This document shows positions 24,121 to 32,775 of a DNA stretch of 64,000 nucleotides, piece by piece. The DNA is taken from the NCBI RefSeq assembly GCF_042665595.1, contig NZ_JBHTCT010000005.1, positions 310,001 to 374,000 on the forward strand, in the 5' to 3' direction. Source of the DNA: Bhargavaea changchunensis (GTDB lineage: Bacteria; Bacillota; Bacilli; Bacillales_A; Planococcaceae). Positions within the stretch are counted from its first letter, which is position 1. Each line of letters opens with the position of its first letter. A program made the translations under genes and the position numbers. The notes below the pieces were generated by a model, which searched no databases, was not told where the DNA came from, and was given only the letters and a program-made list of their open reading frames with translations.

Positions 24121-25533
24121 TTACTCCATATTCAGATTCTTGTTGCCGAGCGTCAGGCTTGCCCCTTTCTTTTGTGTTGCCAGGCTTACGACAACCAGTG
24201 TGATCACAGAAAGCGGAAGCGCGAACAGCACACTGTTCCAGTCAAACGGCCGGTTGAGCACCAGCTCCCAGAACATCGTGGCCGATCCTCCGACAATAAT
24301 GGAGCTCATGATGCCCGCCGTGGTCGCCTTCTTCCACAACAGCGTCGCGATGATCGCCGGTGTAATGGCCGCGCCATACATCGTATACGAGTACATCTGG
24401 ATCGCCAGGACACTTGGGAAGAATTGGCCAAGCACGTATGCAAATACACCAAGTCCGAGCACGGTACCCCGGTTCAGCCAGAGCAGCTTTTGTTCCGGAA
24501 GCTCTTTTTTGCTGAAACGTTGCACGAGGTCGTACACTATATTGCCGGATGCGGAAAGCAGATAAGAAGTGGCCGTCGTGATCAGAAAAGCGACCGAAGC
24601 GCAAAGGATCAGTACGCCGATTGCAACCGGAACTCCTTCGATTGCGACAGTCAGGATTGCGGCATCCGGTGAAATGGTCGGAAACAGCACAATGGCTGTT
24701 GTCGCCATCATGATGACGAGGCTGACGACAAGCGCGTTACCTGCAATAAACCCAAGCACTGAACGCTTGGCCGTGAGCTCATCTTTTGCTGCAGCAAACC
24801 GCTGGTACATATTTTGGTCCCCCAGCACCAGCAGGAACAGAGGAAGGAAGAAGCCTAGCAGCTGCGGAATGGACAGGCCGCCGTTCCATGTCTTCGTCAC
24901 TGCCGGCAGAGCCTCCGCAAGTCCGCTGAACCCTCCCGCTGCATTCAGGGCAAACGGAATCCCGATGATAAACCCGATCAGAATCAGCACCGCACCCAGC
25001 GCATCCGAATAAGCAACCGAGAAAAGCCCGCCGCTCATCGTCAGGAAAATGACCAGCGCACACATGACAATCGCTCCTACTTCAAGCGGCATCCCTGTAG
25101 TCAGCTGCAGGACATACGCGCCTCCGGTAAACTGGTAAGCAGTGATTCCGACGTAAGCCAGCAGAATAAAAACTGAAGCAATAACTCGCGTAGCTGTGCC
25201 AAATCTTTTTTCAAGCAGTTGCGGAACCGTATACATCTCACTTTGCCGGACCTTGCTGGCAATCAGGTATAAGATGAACGCACCGACAAACCCGCCGGAT
25301 AAGTTAAAGATGGCCGCAAATGGACCGTATTGATAGATAAAACTGGCCCCGCCGACAACGGTGCCGGAACCGACGAAAGTCGCGAGAAGCGTCCCGATGA
25401 CAATCCACAGCGGCAGGCTTCTTCCCGCCACCATGAAGTCATCACTGTTCTTGATTGAACTTTTGGCGAAGTAGACGCCGATCAGTGCCATCAGAATCAG
25501 ATAAATAACGACTGCAACCAGATAGATGCTCAT
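24121..25533 (-). CDS. Sodium:solute symporter (SSS family)
   Basis: A 470-residue membrane protein with about 13 hydrophobic segments. SSS hallmarks include GTLLATFVGSGTVVGGASF around residues 50-68 (sodium-site region), YVGITAYQFTGGAYVLQ near 130, and GLFSVAYSDALGAVLILIG near 170. The substrate class (amino acid, carboxylate, or other small solute) is not evident. It is the first gene of the operon that continues with the amidohydrolase (12-bp gap). A cre-like box lies about 50 bp upstream, and a PucR-type regulator gene is next upstream. Confidence 0.93.
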   Translation of the reverse strand: MSIYLVAVVIYLILMALIGVYFAKSSIKNSDDFMVAGRSLPLWIVIGTLLATFVGSGTVVGGASFIYQYGPFAAIFNLSGGFVGAFILYLIASKVRQSEMYTVPQLLEKRFGTATRVIASVFILLAYVGITAYQFTGGAYVLQLTTGMPLEVGAIVMCALVIFLTMSGGLFSVAYSDALGAVLILIGFIIGIPFALNAAGGFSGLAEALPAVTKTWNGGLSIPQLLGFFLPLFLLVLGDQNMYQRFAAAKDELTAKRSVLGFIAGNALVVSLVIMMATTAIVLFPTISPDAAILTVAIEGVPVAIGVLILCASVAFLITTATSYLLSASGNIVYDLVQRFSKKELPEQKLLWLNRGTVLGLGVFAYVLGQFFPSVLAIQMYSYTMYGAAITPAIIATLLWKKATTAGIMSSIIVGGSATMFWELVLNRPFDWNSVLFALPLSVITLVVVSLATQKKGASLTLGNKNLNME

Positions 25534-25580
25534 TCTCGTTCACCCCTTATCTTAATTATGGTCCCTTCATTACCCCAGTT

Positions 25581-25594
25581 AGAAAGCGCTTTCC
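25581..25594. promoter_or_regulatory. cre-like box upstream of SSS symporter operon
   Basis: AGAAAGCGCTTTCC is a near-perfect palindrome centred on CG, matching the cre core at twelve of fourteen positions. It is about 50 bp upstream of the symporter start, a usual place for CcpA repression. Confidence 0.55.
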
Positions 25595-25717
25595 ATCCCC
25601 CTCGCAAATTACTGATAATATTGAATAATTAAATCTTATAATGTAAACAACCAAATCACCATGTGAGCCATCCACAAACATATCTAATGAATTTGTCTGT
25701 CATCAACAAAACCAGCC

Positions 25718-27286
25718 TTACGGGTGATCCCCATAAGACCGGTAGGCCAATACCAATAATGCGTAGATGGATGAATCTTCAAGATTAACAGGAAGCAATC
25801 CACGAATGGTTTCGAGTCTGTACTTCACTGTGTTCGGATGGATGAATAGTTCTTCACCGGTTTTCTTCAAATTAAAGAAATTGTCCAGGTAGACTCGGAG
25901 CGTCCCAACAAGATCTGTATTCCTCTCGCGGTCGTACTCGATCAGCGGCTGTAAAAGCTGGTCTGCAAAACCTTGGAACAGACTCTCCCCTTCCAGAAAC
26001 ACAGCCACCTTCTCAATACCCATTTGTCCCCATTCCGCGTATCCAAGCCCGTTTTTCCTACACAGCCTGAGAATAATTTCCGACTGCCCATATAAGCGGC
26101 GATAGGATGAGGCGTCCGACAGTTTCGCTCTGTCACTGATCCCCACCAGCAGATGCTCGTTTTCAGGCAGGTTCACTTTCCATAAATGAAGTGGAGTATC
26201 CGCCCTGATCAGCAGCACCAGACGATCATCACGAATCAAAGGCGGAAATAGGATGAATCGATCCGCTGACTGTTCAGCCTGCATATCCGCCCACCGGCTG
26301 TTCCTCTCCAACAATCCGGTATCATCCTGCTTGGCAGATTCGATGAGGACCACTTGATACATCTGTTCTCCCACAAGCGGAAGCTCCTGAACCAAATGGG
26401 ATGCCGTCTCGCCTGACAATAGCTTATCCAGGATGCTGATGATTTCCCTGCGTTCCTGTTTGTCCGGATTATACACATCTGACATGAGAATCTTGGATGC
26501 TGTCCGAATCATTTCATCCATGAGTCCTTGTTCGGGTGCGTCCTGTTCCTGGTTGAAATGGAAAGCCATATAACCGCCAAATCCGGTATCAGAGGAAATC
26601 GGGTAAATGACCAGGCAGCCTGAACCGGAATCACCAGGCAGACGGTAAGTCTCATTTCTGATCCGCGATTCCCGAAGCTGTATGTTTGCGGATTGGATGG
26701 TCCCTGCAAGTGAGTGAACTGCTTCTCGCTTAACCTGCCGGCCCGACCACTGTTCCAACATTTCAAGGTCCGAATCCATCCAGAAGACTACATCCCCTCC
26801 CGAATACTCTCCAATCATTTCAATAATTACTCTCAGGCTTCGTCTGGACAGAATTGATTCGATCAGCAGGTTATTTAACCGGCCGACCCGTTCCCTGGCC
26901 TCGTCCCTGATTTCCTGTCGCATTCGGTTATACAGTTCAAATATCAGGTTATACGGTACTTCGGCTGGTATCAGGAAAACAGGCAGACCGTAATCATCGG
27001 CAAATCGCTTTACCTGTTCTGGAATGTCCGGATAAACTGATGTATGAAAGCCAATTGCAGACACTCCGACCTCAACCAACCAATGGAGATGATCTGTAAT
27101 TTCTTCAGCGTTTTCAAACGCATGGAAGGTGGAGAGCAGCAATCCATTCTCCTGAATCCGTGAAGTCCTCTCCTTAAGCTCGATCGCGGTTACATATCGA
27201 ATCTCTCGGTCATGTCCTTCATGGCCTGCTATAAGAGAAACGTCTGCTTTTTCAAGCTCATGAGCAATTTGGTCTACCGTGATCAT
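25718..27286 (-). CDS. PucR-family transcriptional regulator
   Basis: 522 residues. An N-terminal PucR sensor domain (about 1-130) is followed by a middle CdaR-type region (about 270-400) and a C-terminal HTH_30 domain reading NFFNLKKTGEELFIHPNTVKYRLETI near 475-500. Such regulators activate purine, amino acid or peptide catabolic genes in response to their substrates. The start is ATG 27286, with AAAAGGGGC upstream; the longer frame from 27322 lacks a ribosome-binding site. It lies in the same direction about 185 bp upstream of the symporter operon and is its probable regulator. Confidence 0.88.
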   Translation of the reverse strand: MITVDQIAHELEKADVSLIAGHEGHDREIRYVTAIELKERTSRIQENGLLLSTFHAFENAEEITDHLHWLVEVGVSAIGFHTSVYPDIPEQVKRFADDYGLPVFLIPAEVPYNLIFELYNRMRQEIRDEARERVGRLNNLLIESILSRRSLRVIIEMIGEYSGGDVVFWMDSDLEMLEQWSGRQVKREAVHSLAGTIQSANIQLRESRIRNETYRLPGDSGSGCLVIYPISSDTGFGGYMAFHFNQEQDAPEQGLMDEMIRTASKILMSDVYNPDKQERREIISILDKLLSGETASHLVQELPLVGEQMYQVVLIESAKQDDTGLLERNSRWADMQAEQSADRFILFPPLIRDDRLVLLIRADTPLHLWKVNLPENEHLLVGISDRAKLSDASSYRRLYGQSEIILRLCRKNGLGYAEWGQMGIEKVAVFLEGESLFQGFADQLLQPLIEYDRERNTDLVGTLRVYLDNFFNLKKTGEELFIHPNTVKYRLETIRGLLPVNLEDSSIYALLVLAYRSYGDHP

Positions 27287-27602
27287 TTGATATTGCCCCT
27301 TTTCAAACGAAATATTTTCCAACGCTTCTACTATATTTCGCTACTCGAAACTTGAACTCCTACCAAATCACCTACCCAGAAAAATTGCCCCGGAAGACAT
27401 AGTTGCTTCTCCAATTTTCTGTGATTACCTCTCTATTCCTTATTTATCAACAGAGGTCAGGGCCCGAAGAAGTCCTGTCTCGAATAAACAAAAAACCGGC
27501 ACGAATGCCGGTGATATGCTACCTTTCAGAAGGTATTCAGTTGTTCGCTCAGTACCCTTTGTTTTTTTTATCAATGCTTCGATACGAAACTAAGAGGAAG
27601 AT
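27287..27602. other. Intergenic region
   Basis: It contains the PucR gene upstream region and the terminator hairpin at 27485-27515. I see no coding sequence or other ordered structure. Confidence 0.6.
27485..27515 (-). terminator. Rho-independent terminator after DUF4365-like gene
   Basis: On the minus strand ACCGGC and GCCGGT pair around a 6-base loop, followed directly by TTTTTTGTTT. It is about 90 bp beyond the stop of the gene at 27603. Confidence 0.75.
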
Positions 27603-28085
27603 TTATCTTTCGTGACTGATTGATTTCAAAAACGCACCAATAACATGTTCAAACTTAAATGGTTCAAGCAAAGGATAATTTTTTTGCGATAAATTGATGC
27701 CATATTCCGGGGCGCTTTTCTGTCCTGGTCCATCATAATTCCTGTCCACAAAAATTGGATTGGGCTCTTTCCAGACCCGTGCAGGTATCAAATAGATGTC
27801 AGGCAATCGCCCACTTTCGAATAGTAGTAAGGCTAGATAAAGATTTTCGTTCCTGATATCAAAATATACCTTCCGCATAAAAGTATAGCCCAGACTCCTG
27901 AGCGACTTGACCTGAACCTCACAAAATCGCCCATTCTGATCTTTGATGACGAAATCAATGCCCCGGTCATCCACTTCAGTCGTGAATACTTCCAGACCAT
28001 ACGAAGCAAACTCCATCTTCGCGAAGTACTCAGCGTATCTTCCCAATTGAAGACGATTTAGCCTTGACCAATCTGTGTTTGGCAT
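27603..28085 (-). CDS. DUF4365-like protein, PD-(D/E)XK nuclease fold
   Basis: 160 residues. The pattern VDDRGIDFVI (Asp about residue 44) followed by FCEVQVKS (E-x-Q/x-K about 57-60) matches the core of the restriction-endonuclease-like fold as seen in DUF4365 proteins. There is no signal or membrane segment. The ATG at 28085 follows AGGTGG. It is 36 bp downstream of a second nuclease-like gene in the same direction. A DNA- or RNA-directed or defence role is possible, but nothing else here proves it. Confidence 0.65.
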   Translation of the reverse strand: MPNTDWSRLNRLQLGRYAEYFAKMEFASYGLEVFTTEVDDRGIDFVIKDQNGRFCEVQVKSLRSLGYTFMRKVYFDIRNENLYLALLLFESGRLPDIYLIPARVWKEPNPIFVDRNYDGPGQKSAPEYGINLSQKNYPLLEPFKFEHVIGAFLKSISHER

Positions 28086-28121
28086 TACAGTACCACCTAC
28101 GTGTTATTAGTCTCACCGCAT

Positions 28122-29096
28122 TTATAATTGTTGCTCTCTCTCCATATACTCTTCACGCATTTGAGAGAGGGTTTTACCCGTTTCTTTATGAATAGAAAAG
28201 TCATAGGTATTAACGCTGGACCAACCGAAAATCTCTTTCAGCCACTTTTGAAGCGAGGTTTCTTCTCCATTCACTTCAACATTTCCGCTTTCCAGCAAGA
28301 TAGCCTCTTCCTCACGGCCTTTTGCAACAATGATATCGCCTTCTTTTACAACGCCCCATCCAAGCATCTCGTCGATTTTAGGCAGGTTTCTTCTGGTAAT
28401 ACTTTTTTTCTGTGTGCTGCTTTTGACCGTACTCTCCAGGAAGTTCACATAGTAATCCTTATTGGAGTTGACCGGCAGAATTTTATCGATGTCGATATAC
28501 ATCTCACCATTTAATATATAAGGAATCATTTTATAACAACTGATGTCTACATTATTACTGTTCAGCCACGCGACGGCAGATAAAGTCTGTTCGTCGAAAT
28601 CGGAGGCCACCAATACGATTCTCTGCTTCTCGTTGAAATCACTTTCCGCACCGTTCTCCATCAAGAACTCCGTTAGTTTTCGTGCACCAAGCTCTGCACT
28701 CGTTAAAGTGCTGTCTTTAAATTCATGCCGATGTTTTTCAATATATGGCGCATAGATCTTGTTCACCAGATCTTCGGGATCCCCAATGGTGGCGTAGCTT
28801 GCCGCATAACGGATCGCCTGAAACTCGAAGGCTTCTCTTCTTCCTTCAATATCCTTGCGGTCTCGCTTAATCTCAACGAGTACAATGTTTCCTTTGTTAT
28901 CAATAGCCGTGAGGTCACTGATGCCGCGCTGAGCGTTCCGGACTTGCTTGCCGACAATCAGCATGGACTCCTCTTCATCGCATATCATGTCGATATTCTT
29001 GCGCAGCAACTCTTCGACATCACTTTCTTTATAAGCAATATCCGAGAAAGTCGTTGAATGGAATTTAACTGCTGTGCCATTGGTGATTTTGTACAT
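28122..29096 (-). CDS. Endonuclease NucS/DUF91-like protein with C-terminal RAMA-like domain
   Basis: 324 residues. The N-terminal half has a PD-(D/E)XK core: GISDLTAID (Asp near residue 63) and IVLVEIKRD (E-x-K near 75). The C-terminal ~85 residues (LPKIDEMLGWGVVKEGDIIVAKG through the WLKEIFGW segment) look like a RAMA-type domain, often attached to restriction or methylation proteins. The start is ATG 29096, with GGGAGGTATC upstream; the longer frame from 29132 lacks support. Its 5' end and leader are duplicated as a pseudogene at 21339-21478. The target is unknown. Confidence 0.7.
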   Translation of the reverse strand: MYKITNGTAVKFHSTTFSDIAYKESDVEELLRKNIDMICDEEESMLIVGKQVRNAQRGISDLTAIDNKGNIVLVEIKRDRKDIEGRREAFEFQAIRYAASYATIGDPEDLVNKIYAPYIEKHRHEFKDSTLTSAELGARKLTEFLMENGAESDFNEKQRIVLVASDFDEQTLSAVAWLNSNNVDISCYKMIPYILNGEMYIDIDKILPVNSNKDYYVNFLESTVKSSTQKKSITRRNLPKIDEMLGWGVVKEGDIIVAKGREEEAILLESGNVEVNGEETSLQKWLKEIFGWSSVNTYDFSIHKETGKTLSQMREEYMEREQQL

Positions 29097-29197
29097 GCAG
29101 ATACCTCCCGAGCAAACAAGTATAGTAGTCATTTAACTATATCATTCCCAAAGATTGTAATCATCCAATTCAGGTAACCACTTATACTTCAAACACA

Positions 29198-29234
29198 AAG
29201 ACCGCCCGGAGTGTATGCTTCTCCAGGCGGTCTT
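29198..29234 (-). terminator. Terminator after acetoacetyl-CoA synthetase gene
   Basis: AAGACCGCC-C-GGAG pairs with CTCC-A-GGCGGTCTT; on the minus strand TGTGTTTG follows. It lies just past the stop at 29252 and is the intact counterpart of the duplicated hairpin at 21600-21636. Confidence 0.75.
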
Positions 29235-29251
29235 CAGCTATCTTTTTTGGG

Positions 29252-31240
29252 TTACCCAAACAGCTTCTCCGTGCTCTTCTCCTTCAACTCCCCCGCCAGC
29301 TCCATAAAGAACGGCAGCGATTCCGGGTTGCTCATGGAGTCAGGGTTGATGACACGCTCAGCTTCAAACCCGAGTAGGAGCTTCCGGATCGGAACTTCGA
29401 GCTTCTTGCCGTTCAGGGTTTTCGGGATGTCGGATACTTCATAGATCCGGTCCGGTACGAAGCGCGGAGACAGTTGGTCGCGGATCTGTTTCTTGATCTG
29501 GCCTGCCAGGTTCTCGTCAAGATCGGCGCCTTCTTTCAGCACGACAAACAGCAGCAATGACGCCGTTTTCCCGATCATCTCGAGGTCGATCACGAGGCTG
29601 TCGAATACGTCATCTACGCCCGCGATGACCCGGTACAGGTCGCTCGTGCCCATCCGGACGCCGGAGCGGTTGATCGTGGAGTCGGAGCGGCCGTAGATGA
29701 TGCACCGGCCTTCACAGTCGATCTTGATCCAGTCCCCGTGCTTCCAGATGCCCGGGTATGTGTCAAAGTAGCTTTCATGGTAGCGCTCGTTGTTCTGGTC
29801 CCCCCAGAAGTAGATCGGCATGCTGGGCATCGATTTGGTGATGACGAGTTCGCCCACTTCGTCGGTCAGGGCGTTGCCTTGTTCGTCGAAGGCCTCGGCC
29901 GCTACGGCCAGGCACCGTCCCTGGATTTCCCCGATGCGCACCGGGTCGATCGGGACGCCGCCGACAAAGCCTCCGGCGATATCGGTGCCGCCGCTGACCG
30001 ATACGAGCCAGACATCGGATTTCACATGGTCGTATACCCAACGGTAGCTTTCCGCCGTGAGGGGCGCACCCGTAGAAAATACAGATTTCAGCTTGCTGAG
30101 ATCATGCTTTTCTTTCGGGCTGACTCCCATCTTCAGGGAGCTGGCGATAAACGGCGCACTCGTGCCGAAGAACGTGATGCCGGTTTCTTCCGCCAAATCC
30201 CAGAGGATATTCATGTCCGGATACGAAGGGCTGCCGTCATAAAGGACGATGGTCGAGCCGGCCTGCCAGCTTCCGACGAGCAGGTTCCACATGATCCAGC
30301 CGGTCGAGGAAAACCAGAAGACGACATCATCCGGTCCCAAGTCGTGCTGGATGGTCATCATTTTCTTGGTTTCCAAGACGATTCCGCCGTGGCTGTGGAC
30401 GATCGGCTTCGGCAGGCCCGTTGTCCCGGACGAGTAGACAATCCAGAGCGGATGGCTGAACGGGAGCCGCTCTGCGGCAAGCGGGACGTCTTCCCCCAGC
30501 AGACTGTCCCAGGGCGTGCAGTCCTCCGGCACGTCTTCCTGGATATACGGAACGAAGATTGTGTGCTGCACTGTCGGCAGCTGCTTCCTGATGTCCTCCA
30601 CGTCACCGCGCTTGTCGAATTTCTTTCCATTGTAGGAGTAGCCGTCCACCGCGATCAGAACGACCGGTTCAATCTGGCCGAAACGGGTGACGACGCTGTC
30701 GGAGCCGAAGTCAGGCGCGCAGATCGACCAGACGGCACCGATGCTTGCCGTCGCCAAAAAGGCGATGGCCGCTTCCGGGATGTTCGGGAGGTACGCGGCC
30801 ACCCGGTCCCCCGGCTTCACGCCCAGATCCCGGAGGTTTTTGGCGACGGATGCCACCTGCTTCTCCAGCTCCACCCAGCTGATCGACCGGGTCGGAAGAA
30901 ACTCGGATCGTGCATACAGCGCGGGACGATTTGCTTCCCGGTTCGAGAATACATTCTCCGTGAAATTCAGCGATGCTCCCTGGAACCATTTGGCCTCCAT
31001 CATGGAGTCGCCTTCCAGTACGGTCGTATACGATGGGTCCCCGACCACGCCGGAGTATTCCCAGACGCTCTCCCAGAACGCCTCCACCTGTTCCACCGAC
31101 CACTTCCAAAGTTCCGGATAATCCCTGACTTCCACACCCTTTTCTTTCTTGAGCCAGGCCATGTAATCCCACATGACCGACTGTTCAACCCTCTGTGTGG
31201 AAGGTGTCCAAATCACCTCTCCCTGTGTGGCAGCTGTCAT
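29252..31240 (-). CDS. Acetoacetate--CoA ligase (acetoacetyl-CoA synthetase)
   Basis: 662 residues, the full length for this family. Motifs: an N-terminal cap with FTENVF, P-loop IVYSSGTTGLPKPIVHSH around residue 275, SGGTDIAGGFVGG near 405 (the acetoacetyl-CoA synthetase variant of the A5 region), YGRSDSTINRSGVRMGTSDLY near 550 and the catalytic Lys in PKTLNGKKLEVP near 620. It activates acetoacetate for thiolytic cleavage, so it could use ketone bodies or the end product of leucine or aromatic breakdown. Its ATG overlaps the MFS stop (ATGA). The divergent TetR gene probably regulates the pair. Confidence 0.92.
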   Translation of the reverse strand: MTAATQGEVIWTPSTQRVEQSVMWDYMAWLKKEKGVEVRDYPELWKWSVEQVEAFWESVWEYSGVVGDPSYTTVLEGDSMMEAKWFQGASLNFTENVFSNREANRPALYARSEFLPTRSISWVELEKQVASVAKNLRDLGVKPGDRVAAYLPNIPEAAIAFLATASIGAVWSICAPDFGSDSVVTRFGQIEPVVLIAVDGYSYNGKKFDKRGDVEDIRKQLPTVQHTIFVPYIQEDVPEDCTPWDSLLGEDVPLAAERLPFSHPLWIVYSSGTTGLPKPIVHSHGGIVLETKKMMTIQHDLGPDDVVFWFSSTGWIMWNLLVGSWQAGSTIVLYDGSPSYPDMNILWDLAEETGITFFGTSAPFIASSLKMGVSPKEKHDLSKLKSVFSTGAPLTAESYRWVYDHVKSDVWLVSVSGGTDIAGGFVGGVPIDPVRIGEIQGRCLAVAAEAFDEQGNALTDEVGELVITKSMPSMPIYFWGDQNNERYHESYFDTYPGIWKHGDWIKIDCEGRCIIYGRSDSTINRSGVRMGTSDLYRVIAGVDDVFDSLVIDLEMIGKTASLLLFVVLKEGADLDENLAGQIKKQIRDQLSPRFVPDRIYEVSDIPKTLNGKKLEVPIRKLLLGFEAERVINPDSMSNPESLPFFMELAGELKEKSTEKLFG

Positions 31241-32574
31241 TTCATTTCCCCCTCAATTGCAAGTTCTGTCTCAACTTCTTCGAGTGCATCTTTTTTCGCG
31301 ATGTTCTTCTGGAGCTTGAGCCTCATCAGCGTGATGATTCCGACCGTGAGCATGCCGGAAAGGATGAACATGCCCTGCTGCAGCGTGACCAGGCCGAGAA
31401 TCATCGGTCCGACAAAGCCGCCCAGTGCTGCAAACGAGTTGACGAGCGCAATGCCGACAGGCGCTGTGTTTTCCGTGAAGAAGAACGTCATGTAGGCAAA
31501 GAAGCAGCCGGTGAATCCGTAAAGGCCGAACGATGTGATCGTCAGCATCAGGACGACCGGGATGACCGAAGTGGAAAGTCCGCAGCCGATGAATCCGACA
31601 ATGGCTACGAGGAAGCAGACCAATAGGTGGGTCTTATGCGCTCCGGTGCGGTCCGCGCTCCATCCCATCAGCAAGATTGCCGGGATACCGACCAAAGACG
31701 GAATCATCGCGAGCCAGCCAATCTCCATATTCGTCGTCGTGCTCACAGAAAGCGATTTGATGATTGTCGGCAGCCAGAACGACAGGCCGTAGATCGCGCT
31801 GTATCCCGTGAAGTAAAGCAGGGACAGTTTCCAGACCCGCGAGTCCTTGATCATGTCGAGCTTCGATACTTTATTGATGGAGGACGAGATGTTCCGCTCT
31901 TCTTCCAACTCGCTTTCCAGCCACGTTTTTTCAGCGTCAGTGAGCCACTTGGCATCCTTCGGCCGGTTGGTCATCCAGAAGAGGACGGCCACACCCAAAA
32001 TCAGAGCCGGAATCCCTTCAAGGATGAACATCCAGCGCCAGCCCTGCATTCCGGCCCAAGAGATATTGTCAATGATCCACGTGGACACCGGCGCACCGAT
32101 GATGCCGCCGATCGGCAGCGCCAAGAGCAGCACAGCCGTCGCCCTTCCCCGCTCCGATGCGCGGAACCAGTATGTCAGGTAAAGGATGACCCCCGGGAAG
32201 AATCCGGCTTCCGCCACCCCGAGCAGGAAGCGGAGAATGTACAGGTGTGTTGCGGACTGGGCGAAACCGGTCAGGACGACCACAATCCCCCATGTGAGCA
32301 TGATCCGCGCAATCCACAGCTTCGCGCCTACCTTGCTCATGATCATGTTGCTTGGGACTTCAAAGAAGAAATAACCGATAAAGAAGATACCCGACAGAAG
32401 CCCGAACACTTCAGCCGTCAGGGCAAGGTCGGCGTTCATCTCCAGCGCCGCATAGCCCAGGTTGACCCGGTCCAGATAAGCGATGACATAGAGGATCAGA
32501 ATAAATGGCAAGATTCGTTTCATCGTTTTGGCAATGGTGCTTTTCTCAATTTCCTTGATTTCCGCCTGGTTCAT
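31237..32574 (-). CDS. MFS transporter, anion:cation symporter type
   Basis: 445 residues with twelve hydrophobic segments. The first segment reads ILYVIAYLDRVNLGYAAL, typical of the ACS branch of MFS (hexuronate, phthalate, tartrate and similar organic anions). The motif FFEVPSNMIMSKVGAKLWIAR follows near residues 70-90. It is translationally coupled to the acetoacetyl-CoA synthetase, so import of acetoacetate or a related acid is a reasonable inference. Upstream lie a cre-like box and two TetR-type operators. Confidence 0.9.
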   Translation of the reverse strand: MNQAEIKEIEKSTIAKTMKRILPFILILYVIAYLDRVNLGYAALEMNADLALTAEVFGLLSGIFFIGYFFFEVPSNMIMSKVGAKLWIARIMLTWGIVVVLTGFAQSATHLYILRFLLGVAEAGFFPGVILYLTYWFRASERGRATAVLLLALPIGGIIGAPVSTWIIDNISWAGMQGWRWMFILEGIPALILGVAVLFWMTNRPKDAKWLTDAEKTWLESELEEERNISSSINKVSKLDMIKDSRVWKLSLLYFTGYSAIYGLSFWLPTIIKSLSVSTTTNMEIGWLAMIPSLVGIPAILLMGWSADRTGAHKTHLLVCFLVAIVGFIGCGLSTSVIPVVLMLTITSFGLYGFTGCFFAYMTFFFTENTAPVGIALVNSFAALGGFVGPMILGLVTLQQGMFILSGMLTVGIITLMRLKLQKNIAKKDALEEVETELAIEGEMK

Positions 32575-32636
32575 GCAGGTTCCCCTCCTTGGATAAAATC
32601 TGAATGGCTAACGACAGCTTGCATGCCGTCTCACTT

Positions 32637-32650
32637 TGAATGCGCTTTCA
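32637..32650. promoter_or_regulatory. cre-like box (TGAATGCGCTTTCA)
   Basis: It fits the cre consensus in its arms and CG centre. It lies about 65 bp upstream of the MFS start and beyond the TetR operators as seen from the TetR gene. Confidence 0.6.
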
Positions 32651-32689
32651 CAAACCTTTACAATCATCCTCCGTTCCGAAATAATGAAG

Positions 32690-32701
32690 AGACTACGGTC
32701 T
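32690..32701. promoter_or_regulatory. TetR-type operator copy 1 (AGACTACGGTCT)
   Basis: A palindromic AGAC-N4-GTCT 12-mer in the divergent MFS/tetR promoter region. An identical copy starts 29 bp away, and related copies sit next to the paralogous tetR gene at 59367-59990. Confidence 0.75.
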
Positions 32702-32718
32702 GTATCTATTAAATTGAC

Positions 32719-32730
32719 AGACTACGGTCT
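32719..32730. promoter_or_regulatory. TetR-type operator copy 2 (AGACTACGGTCT)
   Basis: Identical to copy 1. On the plus strand it overlaps a TTGACA hexamer (32714-32719), a plausible -35 element for the tetR gene, which suggests autoregulation. Confidence 0.75.
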
Positions 32731-32775
32731 GCATGTCAATAACATTTTAATAAATATTCCGAAAGGTTTGATTAA

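Noticed and set aside
29738..31495. Long open frame of 585 codons on the plus strand
   Set aside because: It is exactly opposite the acetoacetyl-CoA synthetase gene and the MFS 3' end. The minus-strand proteins have full family motifs, while the plus-strand product is Arg/His/Asp-rich without any motif and lacks a ribosome-binding site. It is a codon-bias shadow.
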